Origin: Megaustenia siamemsis
Taxonomy: Eukaryota; Mollusca; Gastropoda; Stylommatophora; Ariophantidae
Length of the DNA stretch: 64,000 bases
Assembly: GCA_032433765.1 (NCBI GenBank)
Contig: JAVIAB010000139.1
Span: 46,682,421 to 46,746,420, forward strand
Direction: 5' to 3'
The notes beneath the pieces were generated by a model. The model searched no databases. It saw only the letters and a list, made by a program, of their open reading frames with translations, and was not told the origin of the DNA. Positions 1 through 10,445 of this stretch are shown here, one piece after another; positions within the stretch are counted from its first letter, which is position 1, and each line of letters opens with the position of its first letter. The translations under genes were made by a program, and so were the position numbers.

Positions 1-1380
1 TTTGAGAGCGCAGCCTGACCCGCAGTACGTTTCCCTGCATGTACAGTCTGTACCCTCCGGGTCACACATGATGTCACAGCCATCAGAACACATCTGTTTG
101 CACTGTAGCCCAAAATTACCATCGGGACAAGTGTCACTACAGATGTAGCCAGGACGCTTACACTGTAGGCATTTTCCTGCCTACAGAGGGATTTTTCCTC
201 ACACAAAGGACAGACACTAAGACCCGACCCGGAGCAGTCGTGTCCATAGATCCCATGTGAACAGTTGCCGTGACACGTACCGATGATGATGACGTTGTAT
301 CCTTTGCAGCACCCACTACACACTGCACAAAACGACCAAGAATGCCCGTCCAGACAATAGGTGTCTGTAAATGTTTGCACCTCACTCACCGTCAGAGCAC
401 TGTCGGCCTGCGAAATTGTTGATGAGAACTCAATCTTAATGTGTGCCATTGTCGCTTGTGTGGTGACTACAATAGTGTTCACAGAAATGTTTGGGTATGA
501 TATATCATTATACTGGAACACCACACCGCCACTGTCAGAGAAAGCCTGTAGAGTGGCACTCTCCACCAGAACCACAGTGCTAGCTCGATGATAAATTCGA
601 ATGGTGTGAATCTTCCGGGACGTGGCATAGTTCAGATACCAGTAAACAGAATTGGTTCCACTTCTCAATTGTGTGTGTGTGTGCAGTCACTGTCATAGAG
701 ATCAGTCTTTGTCTTGCCATTAACTGCAGCCGCTGGTCCACATCCGTCTCCTGTATAGCAAGCATTAAATGTGTCAGCCTGGTTTTGTGTTCTGTTTGAG
801 AGCCACATTCCGACCCCCGCCAATGTAGATGGAGCAGGTATTTGCAACTATCGCCCCTTCAATCCGTAACTTGTTGATCAGACCAGCCCCAGAGCAAAAG
901 ACATCAATCTCGTGCGAACTAACCACAAACCGTGATTCATTGCTACATGAGGCAGAACCATTTAGTTTTACCGTGAAACTGTCCAGATCTGTTAAGTCAT
1001 TCACATAAATCCTAAACCAGAAGAACGGCAAAGATCGATTGAGTTGCCTCAACTGATGTAGAATCTGTGCCCGGATTACATGTGGTGTCGTTGTTATCAA
1101 ACAGGAAAGCAGGTTCAGATTTTTGGGCGTATTTGTAAACGAGATCCAAGTACTGACACTGGGGTCCGAAATATTTGTGCTGACAACTGTCATTGTTTGG
1201 GCATGTCCCTGTAGTTTTGTCACAAACTGAGTCATTATAGCAGTGACATTGTAACGTACAATTCGTCCCAAACCAACCGGCTGCACAAATTAGGTCATTA
1301 ACTTCCAAGGTCTCGAACGAAGCCAGCAAAATAAAGACTTGATCTACAGCGGTGGTTAACGAATTGTTTACAAACATTTA
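1..1380 (-). pseudogene. Frameshifted EGF / fucolectin-like (F5/8C-type) domain gene fragment
   Basis: Read from 1377 leftward, the minus strand gives a short hydrophobic leader (VFILLASFETLEV) and then a cysteine-rich EGF-like module (CAAGWFGTNC, CHCYNDSVCDKTTGTC). A discoidin/fucolectin-like domain follows (FRIYVNDLTDLDSFTV, CSIYIGGGRNVALKQ, AAAVNGKTKTDLYDSDCTHT, SVYWYLNYATSRKIHTIRIY, SEVQTFTD), and then a further EGF-like run (CSDTCPDGNFGLQC, CDPEGTDCTC) that continues off the left edge. This order is typical of large secreted or membrane EGF/F5-8C proteins expanded in molluscs. The frame must change about four times, near 1040, 785, 670 (in a CA repeat) and 180, with no introns visible. 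It is therefore a decayed or retro-copied gene, or a region of assembly indels. Domain identity is fairly sure; the gene name is not. Confidence 0.7.
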
Positions 1381-1734
1381 TTATCAAACCGTGGTTACAT
1401 ATCTAAAAATCCGCCAACTCGCTGTGATAACAGATAGCGTGATGTTCACAGTCAACATTGTTTAAACGATGGCTCAGACGCAATCATGCTTCCATCTTGG
1501 TGCGTCCCATGACCATTGCAGTAGTAAAAGAACAGTTCAGGACCATTGGGTTTCCAGTTGGCTTATGTTGATACAGTTCAGAGCAGTATGCCATGCAGCA
1601 TTGATGATGTCTTCACTCTTAGTTAACATCTATTGTCTTTGATAGTATGGATGTGGATCAATGATTCATTGTTATTGTTGTTTCTTGATCAGTTGGTATG
1701 CACTCTCTATTAGTTTTTTTTGGCTGGTCGATAT
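1381..1734. other. No gene seen; probable 3' flank of an old LINE
   Basis: No supported coding exon. The stretch from about 1640 to 1722 may be the 3' untranslated end of the minus-strand LINE remnant at 4013-4335, because the young LINE at 1735-4000 split one older sequence, as its 12-bp target duplication shows (1723-1734 and 4001-4012). Confidence 0.4.
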
Positions 1735-4000
1735 CTATCTATCTTTCGTTCGCCTGAAGTATTGTCTATATCTGCAATGTCGTTTCCTGTATAAATTTTA
1801 CTGTCTTTTGTAATTCTTGCAGTGGCCCATATAGTTTTGTCTGTAGTGTATCTATGGGCCAATGGATTTTCCTCAGTCTACTATATTCAGTGCAGTCTTG
1901 AAGTATGTGTTCAGCAGTCTGGGGTGCCTGTCCACATGTACAAGTAGTTGATGTGCCGATCTTGAATTTTGTATACATGTGACTATGGAGTCGATTGTGT
2001 CCTGTTCTTAGGCGTATAATGATAACTTGTTCATATCTATTCATATTATGAAAGGCATCCTGATTTGGGGCTTGTGGTCCTCTGATTGATTTGATTATCT
2101 GTTTCTTATGATGGTATGTAACTGGTGTATCTAGTTGTGTGCCTGTTGAACCTTCCTTTGCCAACTGATCTGCTTTCTCATTTCCTGGTATTCCACAGTG
2201 AGACGGGATCCACTGCAGGGCAACCCTGTGGTGCTTGCAGAGTCCAGTCAATAAGGTCTGCAGATGTGGTAATTTTCTGGATTGTAGTGCCTGGAGTACT
2301 GATCTTGCATCTGTCAAAAACACTACAGGCTGTGGGCTAAGATTACTGTTCAGCAGTTTTTCTATTGCCAACTTTATTGCTTGTATTTCTGCATCATAAT
2401 TGTGACAATATTTCCCTGTTGCTATTTTATCCATATCCCTAGTGTTATTTGGGTACTCTATATATGCACCTGCTCCCCCATTCTTTACTGCATTCTGTGC
2501 TGATCCATCTGTGCACACACGAATCCATAGGTCTTGTGGGTGGTATTCATCCAGGAAACTGAGAGCTATTGTTTTTCGCTGTAGACTATTTTGTTCCTCT
2601 TTGTCAACTATTCCTTTCACTTCTGTCCGTATTTGAACTGATAATCCTGATTCATCTGTCCAGGGAGTCTGTTCTGGTATGGGCAGAAGGGGTTTAACAA
2701 CTCTTGGCATGTCTGGTGTTTGTCTACTAATACGCTTGGCTTGGTGGATAAAGCTGCTTCTCTTAAGTCGTCCCAATGCAAGATTTTGGAATCTGTCCTT
2801 CATTGGATGTCTCGGCATGCATACAAATTTTTCTGCCTGTAGCAGCACCTTTGTTTCTCTCCTTTCTCTCAGTGCTGGTATCCTCCACAATTTCTCCATC
2901 TCCAATATTGGTGTTGATTTCATTGCTCCTGTGATGACCCTAAGTGCCTGGTTTTGTACTTTATCCAGTTCTTGCAATGTGGTGTTTGATGCTGAGCACC
3001 ATGCGGATGATCCATATTCTAAATGTGGGCGTAAACTCTGTTGGTAAACTTTACTGAGTATTTTCCCACTCGCACCCCATGTGGTTCCACACAACTTTCT
3101 TAGAATAGCCAATTTTCTCCTTGCTTTTTGGGTTGCCTTATTTTTATTTATCTGCTGTTTCCAAGATAGTTTGTTATCAAATGTAACTCCGAGATATGTA
3201 GCTTGTATGTCTTCTTTCACAGGCTCATTGTTTATGTAGATGGCTCCTGCTTTTTGTTTTGGGGAGAGTGTGAAAAGTGTAGTACTGCATTTGTCTGTAT
3301 TGATGCTGATACACCATCTATTTGTCCATGAATTCAGTGCATTCATAGCTCTTTGTAGCAATTTGGAGGCCACTGTTGCATACTCCTCTGTGCACCACAT
3401 TACCAAGTCATCTGCATACATTGCCACTTTGATGCCATGTGGTAGTTCAGTAACTAGGTCATTGATGTAGATCAGAAAAAGTGTTGGAGATAGTACCCCT
3501 CCTTGTGGAACGCCCTGGCACAATAAGACCTTCTTACTCTTAAGACCATCCAGTTGCACTCTGGCTCTCCTGTTATGCAGGTATGCTTTGACCCATTTGT
3601 ACATCCTGCCATTTACTCCATAATTTCTCAGTTTCTTCAGAAGCCCTTCCTTCCATACCTTATCAAATGCTTTCTTTAGGTCTATCCATGATGCTAGTAC
3701 CAGTTTCTTTTCTTGAAACGCATCTTCAATTTCCTGGGAAAGATAGGTTGCTTGATCTTCGGTAGAGTAACACTGTCTAAAGCCTGCTTGTTGTGGGACA
3801 AGGAGATTTTCACTTTCCAGGTACCACTGCAGTCTGAGATTGATTATACGTTCCATTGTTTTACACAAACAGCTTGTAAGGCTGATTGGTCTATAGCTGG
3901 ATGTCATTGAACTATCTTTTCCTGGCTTTAGTAATGGTATCATAATTGCTTCTCTCCATGCCTGTGGCACTCTACCTGTGATCCAGCAAATGTTGTAGAT
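1735..4000 (-). mobile_element. I-like LINE copy A, 5'-truncated, with target duplication
   Basis: Non-LTR retrotransposon of the RNase H-bearing I group (nimbus/I-like). Its 3' end is at the left, ending in a GATA-type tail (TATCTATCTATC on the plus strand). A 12-bp duplication (GCTGGTCGATAT) flanks it at 1723-1734 and 4001-4012. It is truncated at the 5' side within the start of the reverse transcriptase, so the endonuclease and any ORF1 are missing. Copies B (19597-22775) and C (50089-52809) are close relatives cut at other points. The uninterrupted reading frame suggests a recent insertion. Confidence 0.93.
1766..3970 (-). CDS. LINE ORF2 remainder: reverse transcriptase plus RNase H, 734 codons intact
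   Basis: The longest open frame in the window. The reverse transcriptase comes first: SYRPISLTSCLCKTMERI, the motif A region WIDLKKAFDKVW, the motif B region QGVPQGGVLSPTLF and the catalytic YADD near residue 185. A thumb and connection region follows. RNase H starts near residue 484, with the acidic residues visible in CTDGSAQNA, YDAEIQAIKLA, FLTDARSV and GNEKADQLAKEG. Near residues 675-690 a CTCG...AEHILQDC pattern forms the C-terminal zinc-knuckle-like end. The enzyme copies element RNA into DNA at a nicked target and removes the RNA strand. The frame stays open up to the truncation point at 4000, so the ATG at 3970 is only the first internal Met, not the true start. It cannot move itself without its endonuclease. 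Confidence 0.93.
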   Translation of the reverse strand: MPQAWREAIMIPLLKPGKDSSMTSSYRPISLTSCLCKTMERIINLRLQWYLESENLLVPQQAGFRQCYSTEDQATYLSQEIEDAFQEKKLVLASWIDLKKAFDKVWKEGLLKKLRNYGVNGRMYKWVKAYLHNRRARVQLDGLKSKKVLLCQGVPQGGVLSPTLFLIYINDLVTELPHGIKVAMYADDLVMWCTEEYATVASKLLQRAMNALNSWTNRWCISINTDKCSTTLFTLSPKQKAGAIYINNEPVKEDIQATYLGVTFDNKLSWKQQINKNKATQKARRKLAILRKLCGTTWGASGKILSKVYQQSLRPHLEYGSSAWCSASNTTLQELDKVQNQALRVITGAMKSTPILEMEKLWRIPALRERRETKVLLQAEKFVCMPRHPMKDRFQNLALGRLKRSSFIHQAKRISRQTPDMPRVVKPLLPIPEQTPWTDESGLSVQIRTEVKGIVDKEEQNSLQRKTIALSFLDEYHPQDLWIRVCTDGSAQNAVKNGGAGAYIEYPNNTRDMDKIATGKYCHNYDAEIQAIKLAIEKLLNSNLSPQPVVFLTDARSVLQALQSRKLPHLQTLLTGLCKHHRVALQWIPSHCGIPGNEKADQLAKEGSTGTQLDTPVTYHHKKQIIKSIRGPQAPNQDAFHNMNRYEQVIIIRLRTGHNRLHSHMYTKFKIGTSTTCTCGQAPQTAEHILQDCTEYSRLRKIHWPIDTLQTKLYGPLQELQKTVKFIQETTLQI

Positions 4001-4012
4001 GCTGGTCGATAT

Positions 4013-4335
4013 ATTCTTCGTTATCTTCTTTAGTGATCAGATACCACTATGCATTAAGACGTTGAGACTAGCATGGGCCACAAACTAAATAGTGCATTAG
4101 AGGTCTTCACTGGTTCCCATATTTTGTCATGCAGGGTTGTTTCTGTGGGCTATATTTGTGCTCTTAGGGTGTTAAGAGTACTGCAATTCTGTAGGAAATC
4201 TTATGAATTTTGTCTGGATATTCCACAATTGCATGTTGCAAAATCACTAAGTCCTATCTTATGTAGGTGTGTTCTGAGGCCACAGTGGCTTGTACTGAGA
4301 GTGCAGATCTTGGTCTGCTAACCTTGTTTAAGCTG
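4013..4335 (-). mobile_element. Old I-like LINE C-terminal remnant, host of copy A
   Basis: The minus strand reads HCGLRTHLHKIGLSD, then FATCNCGISRQ and NCSTLNTLRAQI. This is the RNase H C-terminal zinc-knuckle region of an I-group LINE, distinct from copy A in sequence. It has one internal stop. Copy A landed just downstream of it. Confidence 0.6.
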
Positions 4336-4463
4336 TTATGTTCTGGCTCATAATTTTCATACAGCTCTTTCCATTCTTTTTTTTCCTATCTTGTTCTACA
4401 CTTTAATTCTATAGATATCAAAATATGAAAAATTAAATCTGATTAAAAAAAAGTATGACTTAC

Positions 4464-4553
4464 CTTTTATCACTTCTCCTTTACCTATTCGAAATTTGAA
4501 AGGGTTTCCTCTATCACGTGAAGAATCTATCTTCTGCCCATCTACTAAGGTAG
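4464..4553 (-). CDS. FKBP1A: FKBP12 (FKBP1A) coding exon 3
   Basis: This 90-nt exon follows a good acceptor (TTTTCTCAG) and precedes a good donor (GTAAGTCA) on the minus strand. With one base from exon 2 it encodes [15 protein letters not shown], then [15 protein letters not shown]. This matches residues 28-57 of FKBP12 (human segment DGKKFDSSRDR...EVIRG). In human numbering the pocket residues D37, R42, F46, E54, V55 and I56 are kept, while F36 is replaced by Ile. The exon ends in phase 1, so the Gly-Trp that follows in the family must come from an exon further left. I found none in 1-4463, which is filled by a LINE and the EGF fragment. FKBP12 is a cytosolic prolyl cis-trans isomerase that binds FK506/rapamycin, calcium-release channels and TGF-beta type I receptors. 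Confidence 0.9.
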
Positions 4554-5225
4554 CTGAGAAAACAAATACAATATGTACAATGCATTCAACATATCAGTAC
4601 ATTAGTTGTAACTAGAATATAGCTATATATTAATCTACAAATGAAATATAAGACAATACAGCATATTTTCTTGTAATTATAGCTCCCTGCTTGATCCCTA
4701 AGCTGACTTGGGTTTCTAACATAATGGGTAGTTTAAGAAAAATGTTATGCTGTTTATTTTAATTTTTAAGGAAATTATTTGACTCAGAAATGAGTTATTA
4801 AAAAAGCTATAGGTATTAACTTACGCTATAATGTGGTATAAAAAAAAAAAAAGATTTAGATATATCAATCTGAGTAATATTTATATCTCTTAATACAATA
4901 TTTAATTTTTTTTTTTTTTAATACAAACTAAGGGTCGTATTACCACCTTTCACATGGTCTATGAATTTCTTTGCACCCACTGCATTCATTTCTTTGCACT
5001 GGAAAGTAGTTTTATTTTTCACTAATTTGTTTTTTTCTTCTTCAATGTTTAAACAACAACTATTCCACCTTACAGTCCACCCTTAAAAGGATGTTATATA
5101 GGCATAGACTCAACACATCCTACCACAAATTTGTGGGTATCAGGTTGCTTTCTTGGCCAAGTCAAACTGGTTTGTTTCAAAATTCACTGTGGGAAGTCGG
5201 AGTGAGATCTTGATTAGTCATTCAC
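4554..5225. other. FKBP12 intron 2, AT-rich, no gene
   Basis: AT-rich intron sequence with short A and T runs (around 4839 and 4905). I see no exon or complete element up to the repeat starting near 5226. Confidence 0.5.
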
Positions 5226-5458
5226 TTATCTATCTATCTATTGTCCTTTCGAGCCGAAGACGGCACATAGGGCAGAACCACAATCTCGAAAACAGAAACC
5301 TTGCGTGCCAAAATGGTACATAGTGCAGAGATCACTGTTTCTAAAATCTATGGCTCTGTTTCCATAACAATATTTTTTACAATAACAGCTTGTCAAGCCA
5401 TCGATCAACCTCCTTTGCCGCCTCTTACGACATGCTTATCCTGATGCAAGAATCTATG
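5226..5458 (-). repeat. Dispersed repeat sharing the RTE-like 3' terminus
   Basis: The left end reads TATCTATCTATTG then CCTTTCGAGCCG, nearly the same ~50-nt end as the RTE-like GATA-tailed family (for example 43745 or 62497). The rest is unrelated to that LINE. The flanks share AGTCA (5216 and 5459), an imperfect target duplication. It could be a SINE mobilised by that LINE, or the end of a sister LINE. Confidence 0.5.
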
Positions 5459-5613
5459 AGTCACTGACCACTTTCAACACATTTGCTATGAGACATTTTG
5501 GGCCTTTTAGAAGTCAATTTCTACTTTGTGTGTGTGTGTCCCTGAAATTAATAGTACTCTGAATATCACCAGCCCAAAAATGATAACAGACTAACACAGA
5601 AATAAGAGAAATG

Positions 5614-5750
5614 GTCATGCAACTACTGATCTCATCTACAATTAGGAAGAGACGGTGGACATATATTGCATATATGTCGAGAGGAGACAACAAAAGAATT
5701 TCAAAACAGGCTCTTCTATGGGAAACATCAGGATATACTAAAAGGAACAC
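5614..5750 (+). mobile_element. RTE-like LINE C-terminal fragment
   Basis: The plus strand reads LLISSTIRKRRWTYIAYM then SRGDNKRISKQALLWETSG. This matches the C-terminal part of the GATA-tailed RTE-like LINE (HVMRRDNNRIAKQALIWETTG) with substitutions. It abuts the minus-strand LINE at 5775. Confidence 0.6.
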
Positions 5751-5774
5751 TTATAAAAGAAACAAAATCGGCAG

Positions 5775-6840
5775 GCATCATCATCAAATTCCTTGCTTGC
5801 TGGCGGAGGTGATCATGTCTCTCCAATACTTTTGATTAATGTTAAGACTGGCTCTACATAACATTTAAGAACTCTTTTTCTTGTTTCTATTTTCAAAAAT
5901 GGATTGCATAGTATATTCCTCATTTTTTGGAAAGCTGCTTTTGCCTGAGCCATTCCGCATCTCACTTCTGTTGCATATCTACCATATGAGGTTAACATTG
6001 TTCCCAGATATTTAAATTCATTTACCTGTTTTAATTAATATTCTCCCACTTTTTATTGTGCATTGTGGCAATGTATTTTTATTTGCTGCTACCATTACTT
6101 CTGTCTTTTTGCTACTGAGGCCGAGTCCTTTATTTCTGGTTCCTTCACTATAACGTCTAACATTTCTTGTAACTCATTTTCACTCTTAACGATTAAGACT
6201 GTATCATCAGCATACCTCAGATTATTTATATTATGACCTCCAATTGTTATTCCAGGCATGCCCCTTATGGATCTTAAAATAATCTCACTATATATATTAA
6301 ATAAACCTGGTGACAGCACATAACATTGCCTAACACCCTGTTTTGTTTGTTGAAACATTCCCAATTAATTTCCAGTTCTTATGGCCGCTGTTTGTTGTCA
6401 GTACATGTTCATAATTATTCTTAGATTTTTGCTTTATATGTTTATGCCTTCTAAAATGATTTCTTGGTGCTTTACTATATCAAATGCTTTGGTATAATCT
6501 ATGAAACATAGGAATAGATCTGTTTTCATGTCTATGGCTCTTTCAACTAAAGAGCCATATGATTGGTGCATATGGCATTGTTCATACCTTTACCTCCAAC
6601 AAAACCACACTATCCATCACTAATTTCTGAACTTATTTTGTTTCGCATGATGATTTTATTAATATCTTAGTCCTGTGACTCATACGGCTTATTGTGCAAT
6701 GATCATTGCATATCGCATTCAATCACACCAGATTTCTTTGATGGGGTTATAAATATTGATCTTAGCAGGTCGTCTGGTATTTATTCGCTGTTGTATTGCG
6801 ACCCTTTCATCGGTTTTTTTCGTTGGCTCTGCTAGCCTTT
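5775..6840 (-). mobile_element. RTE/BovB-like LINE remnant with (GAT)n tail
   Basis: The 3' end at the left has a CATCATCATC tail. The minus strand then gives the C-terminal segment AKAAFQKMRNILCNPF with LKIETRKRVLKCYVEP (5813-5998). Further right it gives a reverse transcriptase piece with QGVRQCYVLSPGLFNIYS and the catalytic YADD in NNLRYADDTVLIVKSENE (6095-6364), then motif A sequence near 6490. Several frame changes and an internal deletion show an old copy. The same family lies at 9840-10162, 17205-17765 and 59040-59330. Confidence 0.75.
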
Positions 6841-7180
6841 GACTAAAAAGTCTCACCCACAAGGCAGTGGGGTTTGTTTTACTTTAGGGTACCCTTCCAT
6901 AACCTTTTACTCTCCCCAAGCATACCGGCCAGCAGCAGGTTGTACTGTCTACAGCGTACAGTAGCAGGTAAAATTACCTGACCTGACCTCATTTGTCAGG
7001 TATAGACTCATTAAATAAGATTGAACATTTGGACAAGAATAGAGTTGAAGAGCTAAAAACAACATGCGATGTCTAGCGGAAGAATCAAAATCAATGTTTT
7101 CCTGACAAGGAACTTTTGGTTGTAACAAAGGTATATATTTATTGTGTTGTTCCAATAATCTGCAAAGCTGACAATAATGA
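6841..7180. other. No feature recognised
   Basis: Intron sequence between two LINE fragments. It has a small inverted motif near 6955-7000 (CAGGTAAAATTACCTG) but no coding signal. Confidence 0.4.
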
Positions 7181-7465
7181 AGTCTTAAAACAACTAAAAA
7201 TGAAAAGAGAACTACTAAGCACAATTCAAACAAGACAAATGTGATTTTTGGGCCGTGTTAAAAGACACAACAGCCTACCAAAAGTAATCTTGGAGGGGAA
7301 ATAAAGGTAAAAGAGGAAGAGGCAGACCAAGACTAACATGGACGAGTAACATCAAAAGATGGACAAATCAGCCTATGACAACCTGCACCATCAAAGCAAG
7401 AGACAGAGCAGAATGGCGCTCCATGGTAGCAAACCTTCGCTGTGGAGATGGCATTCGATGATGAA
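7181..7465 (+). mobile_element. BovB-like LINE 3' end (family seen at 13750)
   Basis: Nearly identical at the DNA level to 14690-14980: the KQLKMKRELLSTIQ coding segment, the RGRGRPRLTWTSNIKRW segment and the end near GGCATTCGATGATGA. It is broken by small indels. Confidence 0.75.
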
Positions 7466-9255
7466 CAAAGAAGTGCATTAAAAGGGATAAGAGGAAATAT
7501 TTAGATGAACTAGCTAAAAAGGCAGAGGAGGCAGCTAACAAAGGAAATATGAAAGAATTGTACAACAGTACAAAGAAATTAAGTGTAACATAGAAATAGA
7601 TCAATGCCTTTTTTTAAAGTTAAGAAAGGAAAAGCGCTTTGTCATATAAGGGAACAAATGAAGAGATGGAAAGAGCACTTTGAAGAACTCTTGAACAGAC
7701 CTGGCCCAAATAACCCTCCACATATACTACCAACAGAAGAAGAGTTACACATTAACTGTGGAAAGTCAAGCAAGGAAGAAATAATAAAAGCCATAGAGCT
7801 AAAATGGTAAAGCTACAGGACCAGATGAAATTCCTTCAGAAGACATCAAATCAGATATTAACACCTTTACCAAGATATATAATCTGGTTGATAAAATATG
7901 AAAGAGGGAAGAAATACCTAAAGACTGGAAACAGGTTGTATGATCAAACTACCAAAGAAAGGAAGTTTACAAGGGTGCACAAATTATAGGGAAATTATGC
8001 TATCAGTGCCAAGAAAATACTAAGCAGAATCATTCTGGAGAGACTAAAAGAGACCATAGGAACATCTGAGAGATGAACAAGGGGGTTCAAAGATAAACAG
8101 ATCCCCACTGATCAAAGTGATCACTGATCAAATAACAACCTTAGATATAATAGTTGAACAAATCTTAGAACTAGTCCCCACTTTATATCACATTCATAGA
8201 TTATGAAAAGGCATTTGTTAGTTTAGACAGAGGAATGCTTTGGAAGTTGCTGAGTCATTACGTAATCTCCATAAAGTTTATTAACCTGATAAAAACAATG
8301 TATGAAGGAATAAAATGTATTGTGCGTGAAGGGCAGCTTACAGAAGCATTTTAAATAAGATCAGGAGTAAGGCAGGGATGCCTTTTATCACCATTTCTCT
8401 TTCTACTGGCCATAGATTTGATTATGAAAATAACTCGGAACAACAGAAATAGAATCCATGGTCACTGACCAAGCAACGTTATGATTTAGACTTTGCTGAT
8501 GATATATCACATAATCATAAAAAATGCAAGATAAAATGAGCACACTTGATGAGAGATCATAACAGATTGAACTGAAAATAAGTAGAGATAAGACCAAAAT
8601 TAAGAGAATTAATGCAGTTGGTGATAATCAAATAACAATAGGAGAAATACCTCTACTATAAGCACAATCATATCTCTTATATATCTTACATATATCTGGA
8701 CAGTAAATAGACAAAGAAGGAACAGAGAATGATAAAATAAGGATACAAAAAGCAAGGAGCTTTCATTGTACTAGGAAACATATAGAAATGCAAAGAAATT
8801 AGGTTAAATACAAAAATAAAAATTGTCAACTCCAATGTTAAGTAGTCCTATTATATGGCTGTGAAAGATGGAGAACAACAAAAATGACCACGAAGAACTT
8901 CTCAATAATGGATGCTTGTGCAGAATAAAAGGATGGAAATGCCAAGATGAAATCACTAACATAGAATTTTAAAAAGTACCAGTGGGCAAAGAGATACAAC
9001 AAAGACAATGGTACTGGAAAGGACACACACTGCAGAAGTCAACTTAGAGTATTACATGACTGGCCTTATTTTGGAATCTCCATGGGAAAAGACAGAGGAA
9101 GATCAAAATATTCTTTGGGAAGACAGATGGAAGTAGAGATGCAGATGATGTGAAAGACATGGAATGATCTTAATATACTGGCATGAAACAGAACGATTTG
9201 GAATGTGTTTGTTGAAGACCTATGCTCCACAGGGAGTTGAAAGGAAGAAGATGAT
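7466..9255 (+). mobile_element. Old degenerate RTE-like LINE with (GAA)n tail
   Basis: The plus strand begins with a linker (RKYLDELAKKAEEAANKG, KRWKEHFEELLNRPG) followed by reverse transcriptase remnants (INLIKTMYEG, GVRQGCLLSPFLFLLAID, IKGWKCQDEITN). It ends with the same C-terminal and tail region as the intact relative at 60568-61722 (GTTGAAAGGAAGAAG). Many stops and frameshifts show it is much older than that copy. It sits in intron 2 of FKBP12, on the opposite strand. Confidence 0.75.
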
Positions 9256-9559
9256 ATCTCTCTTGTCTGTAGTCAATGTTTCTATTATAGGTGCCAGCAA
9301 GACCAAAGCTCTCTTAATGCTTTAACCCCTGTGTGTCCAACATATTAAAGCTACATATGTCTCTCAAGGTTAGAGCCCTCTAAATATTCTATCCACTCAT
9401 GTCTCAGCCACCAATTTTAAACTTTAAAAGCAAGGACAGCAATTAACTGCTCTACTCAAAGTAACACCAGATAAAGCCACTTTGGAGCTACAAATACTAC
9501 CTCAGTCTTCATTCTCAAGTATACAACCTTCTCTCCTACAATTTTCCAGCCTAGTTATG
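9256..9559. other. No feature recognised
   Basis: Unique-looking intron sequence. I see no exon with conserved coding content. Confidence 0.4.
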
Positions 9560-9838
9560 TAGTAGCCTCCATTAGTCATAGTTGACTATGGATTTTGCAG
9601 CGCCCTTAAAATATTATTTTTTTCATTTCTTTTACCAGGTATTCTCTTTTAATGAATCTACCTGCTTCTTGCTTCAGTTGGAGCTTTAGAGTATTTTTCC
9701 AAAGATTGTGGTCTGCAACTATTTCTTTCCAGGCTGCAGGGTTAAAGTTCAGAGCCTTCATGTCATGTTTACACACATCTACAAATCAAAGTTTTGGACG
9801 TCCCCTAGTCCTTTTGCCATTCGCTAGTTGTCCATAGA
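9560..9838 (-). mobile_element. LINE C-terminal fragment
   Basis: The minus strand reads NGKRTRGRPKL, then FVDVCKHDMKALNFNP and AAWKEIVADHNLWKNTL. This is the conserved basic C-terminus (RGRPK...VCK.DMK...W..LA..R..W) of a widespread animal LINE ORF2. It is truncated on both sides. Confidence 0.65.
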
Positions 9839-9839
9839 G

Positions 9840-10162
9840 TATCATCATCATCATCATCAAGTATCGGGCCTGCTGCCTGCATAGGTGATCATGTCTCTCC
9901 ACAATTTTTTATCTCGACAGTCATTTATCATTTCTGTTGTTGACCTTCTGCCAGCCATTCTCTTAAGCTGCCTGGTATTTTTTCTCTTTGCCTTCCTCTA
10001 TCTCTTCATCCCTCAATTTTCTCAGTTGTTCTCTTCTCATTACATGGCAAAAAAATTATGACTGTTTCTTCCTAATATTGGATATTAGCTCTCTTTTTGC
10101 TTTGGCCTCTTTCAGAATGTTTTCATTACTCTTCTTAGCTGTCTATGGTATTCTAAACATTC
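9840..10162 (-). mobile_element. 3' end of the (GAT)n-tailed LINE
   Basis: Starts with the tail ATCATCATCATCATC and then the same 3' region as 17212-17560 (GGTGATCATGTCTCTCC). It is interrupted at the right by the inverted-repeat element at 10163. Confidence 0.7.
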
Positions 10163-10445
10163 TTCTGTTGAAACAGGGAGGTAATAAGGATAGGAAAGAG
10201 TCCAGTCTGGACTGAACCCTCGCCACTTATCGACTGACCGATCCAACACAATGCCCCTCTACTTAAAACTATCCTTTGTCTACCTAATTCCCCCTTTGCC
10301 TTGTTTTCAAATCTCGTGATTTCTGACCTGTTCACTCTTTTAATTTCCACGTGGACTGAGTTCCTCTCAACCTTTATCTCCACGCTTACCTCCCCTTGAC
10401 CTCTACTAAATTATCCGCCTCTTTCCTATCCTTATTACCTCCATT
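10163..10445. mobile_element. Short inverted-repeat element (MITE-like), ~283 bp
   Basis: The left end GGAGGTAATAAGGATAGGAA is repeated as its reverse complement at 10424-10443, giving terminal inverted repeats of about 22 bp or more. No open frame with recognisable content lies inside. The target duplication is not clear, so element type is unsettled. Confidence 0.6.

Noticed and set aside
2679..3047. Plus-strand open frames over the I-like LINE
   Set aside because: They are antisense shadows of the intact minus-strand ORF2; the same shadows recur over copies B and C.
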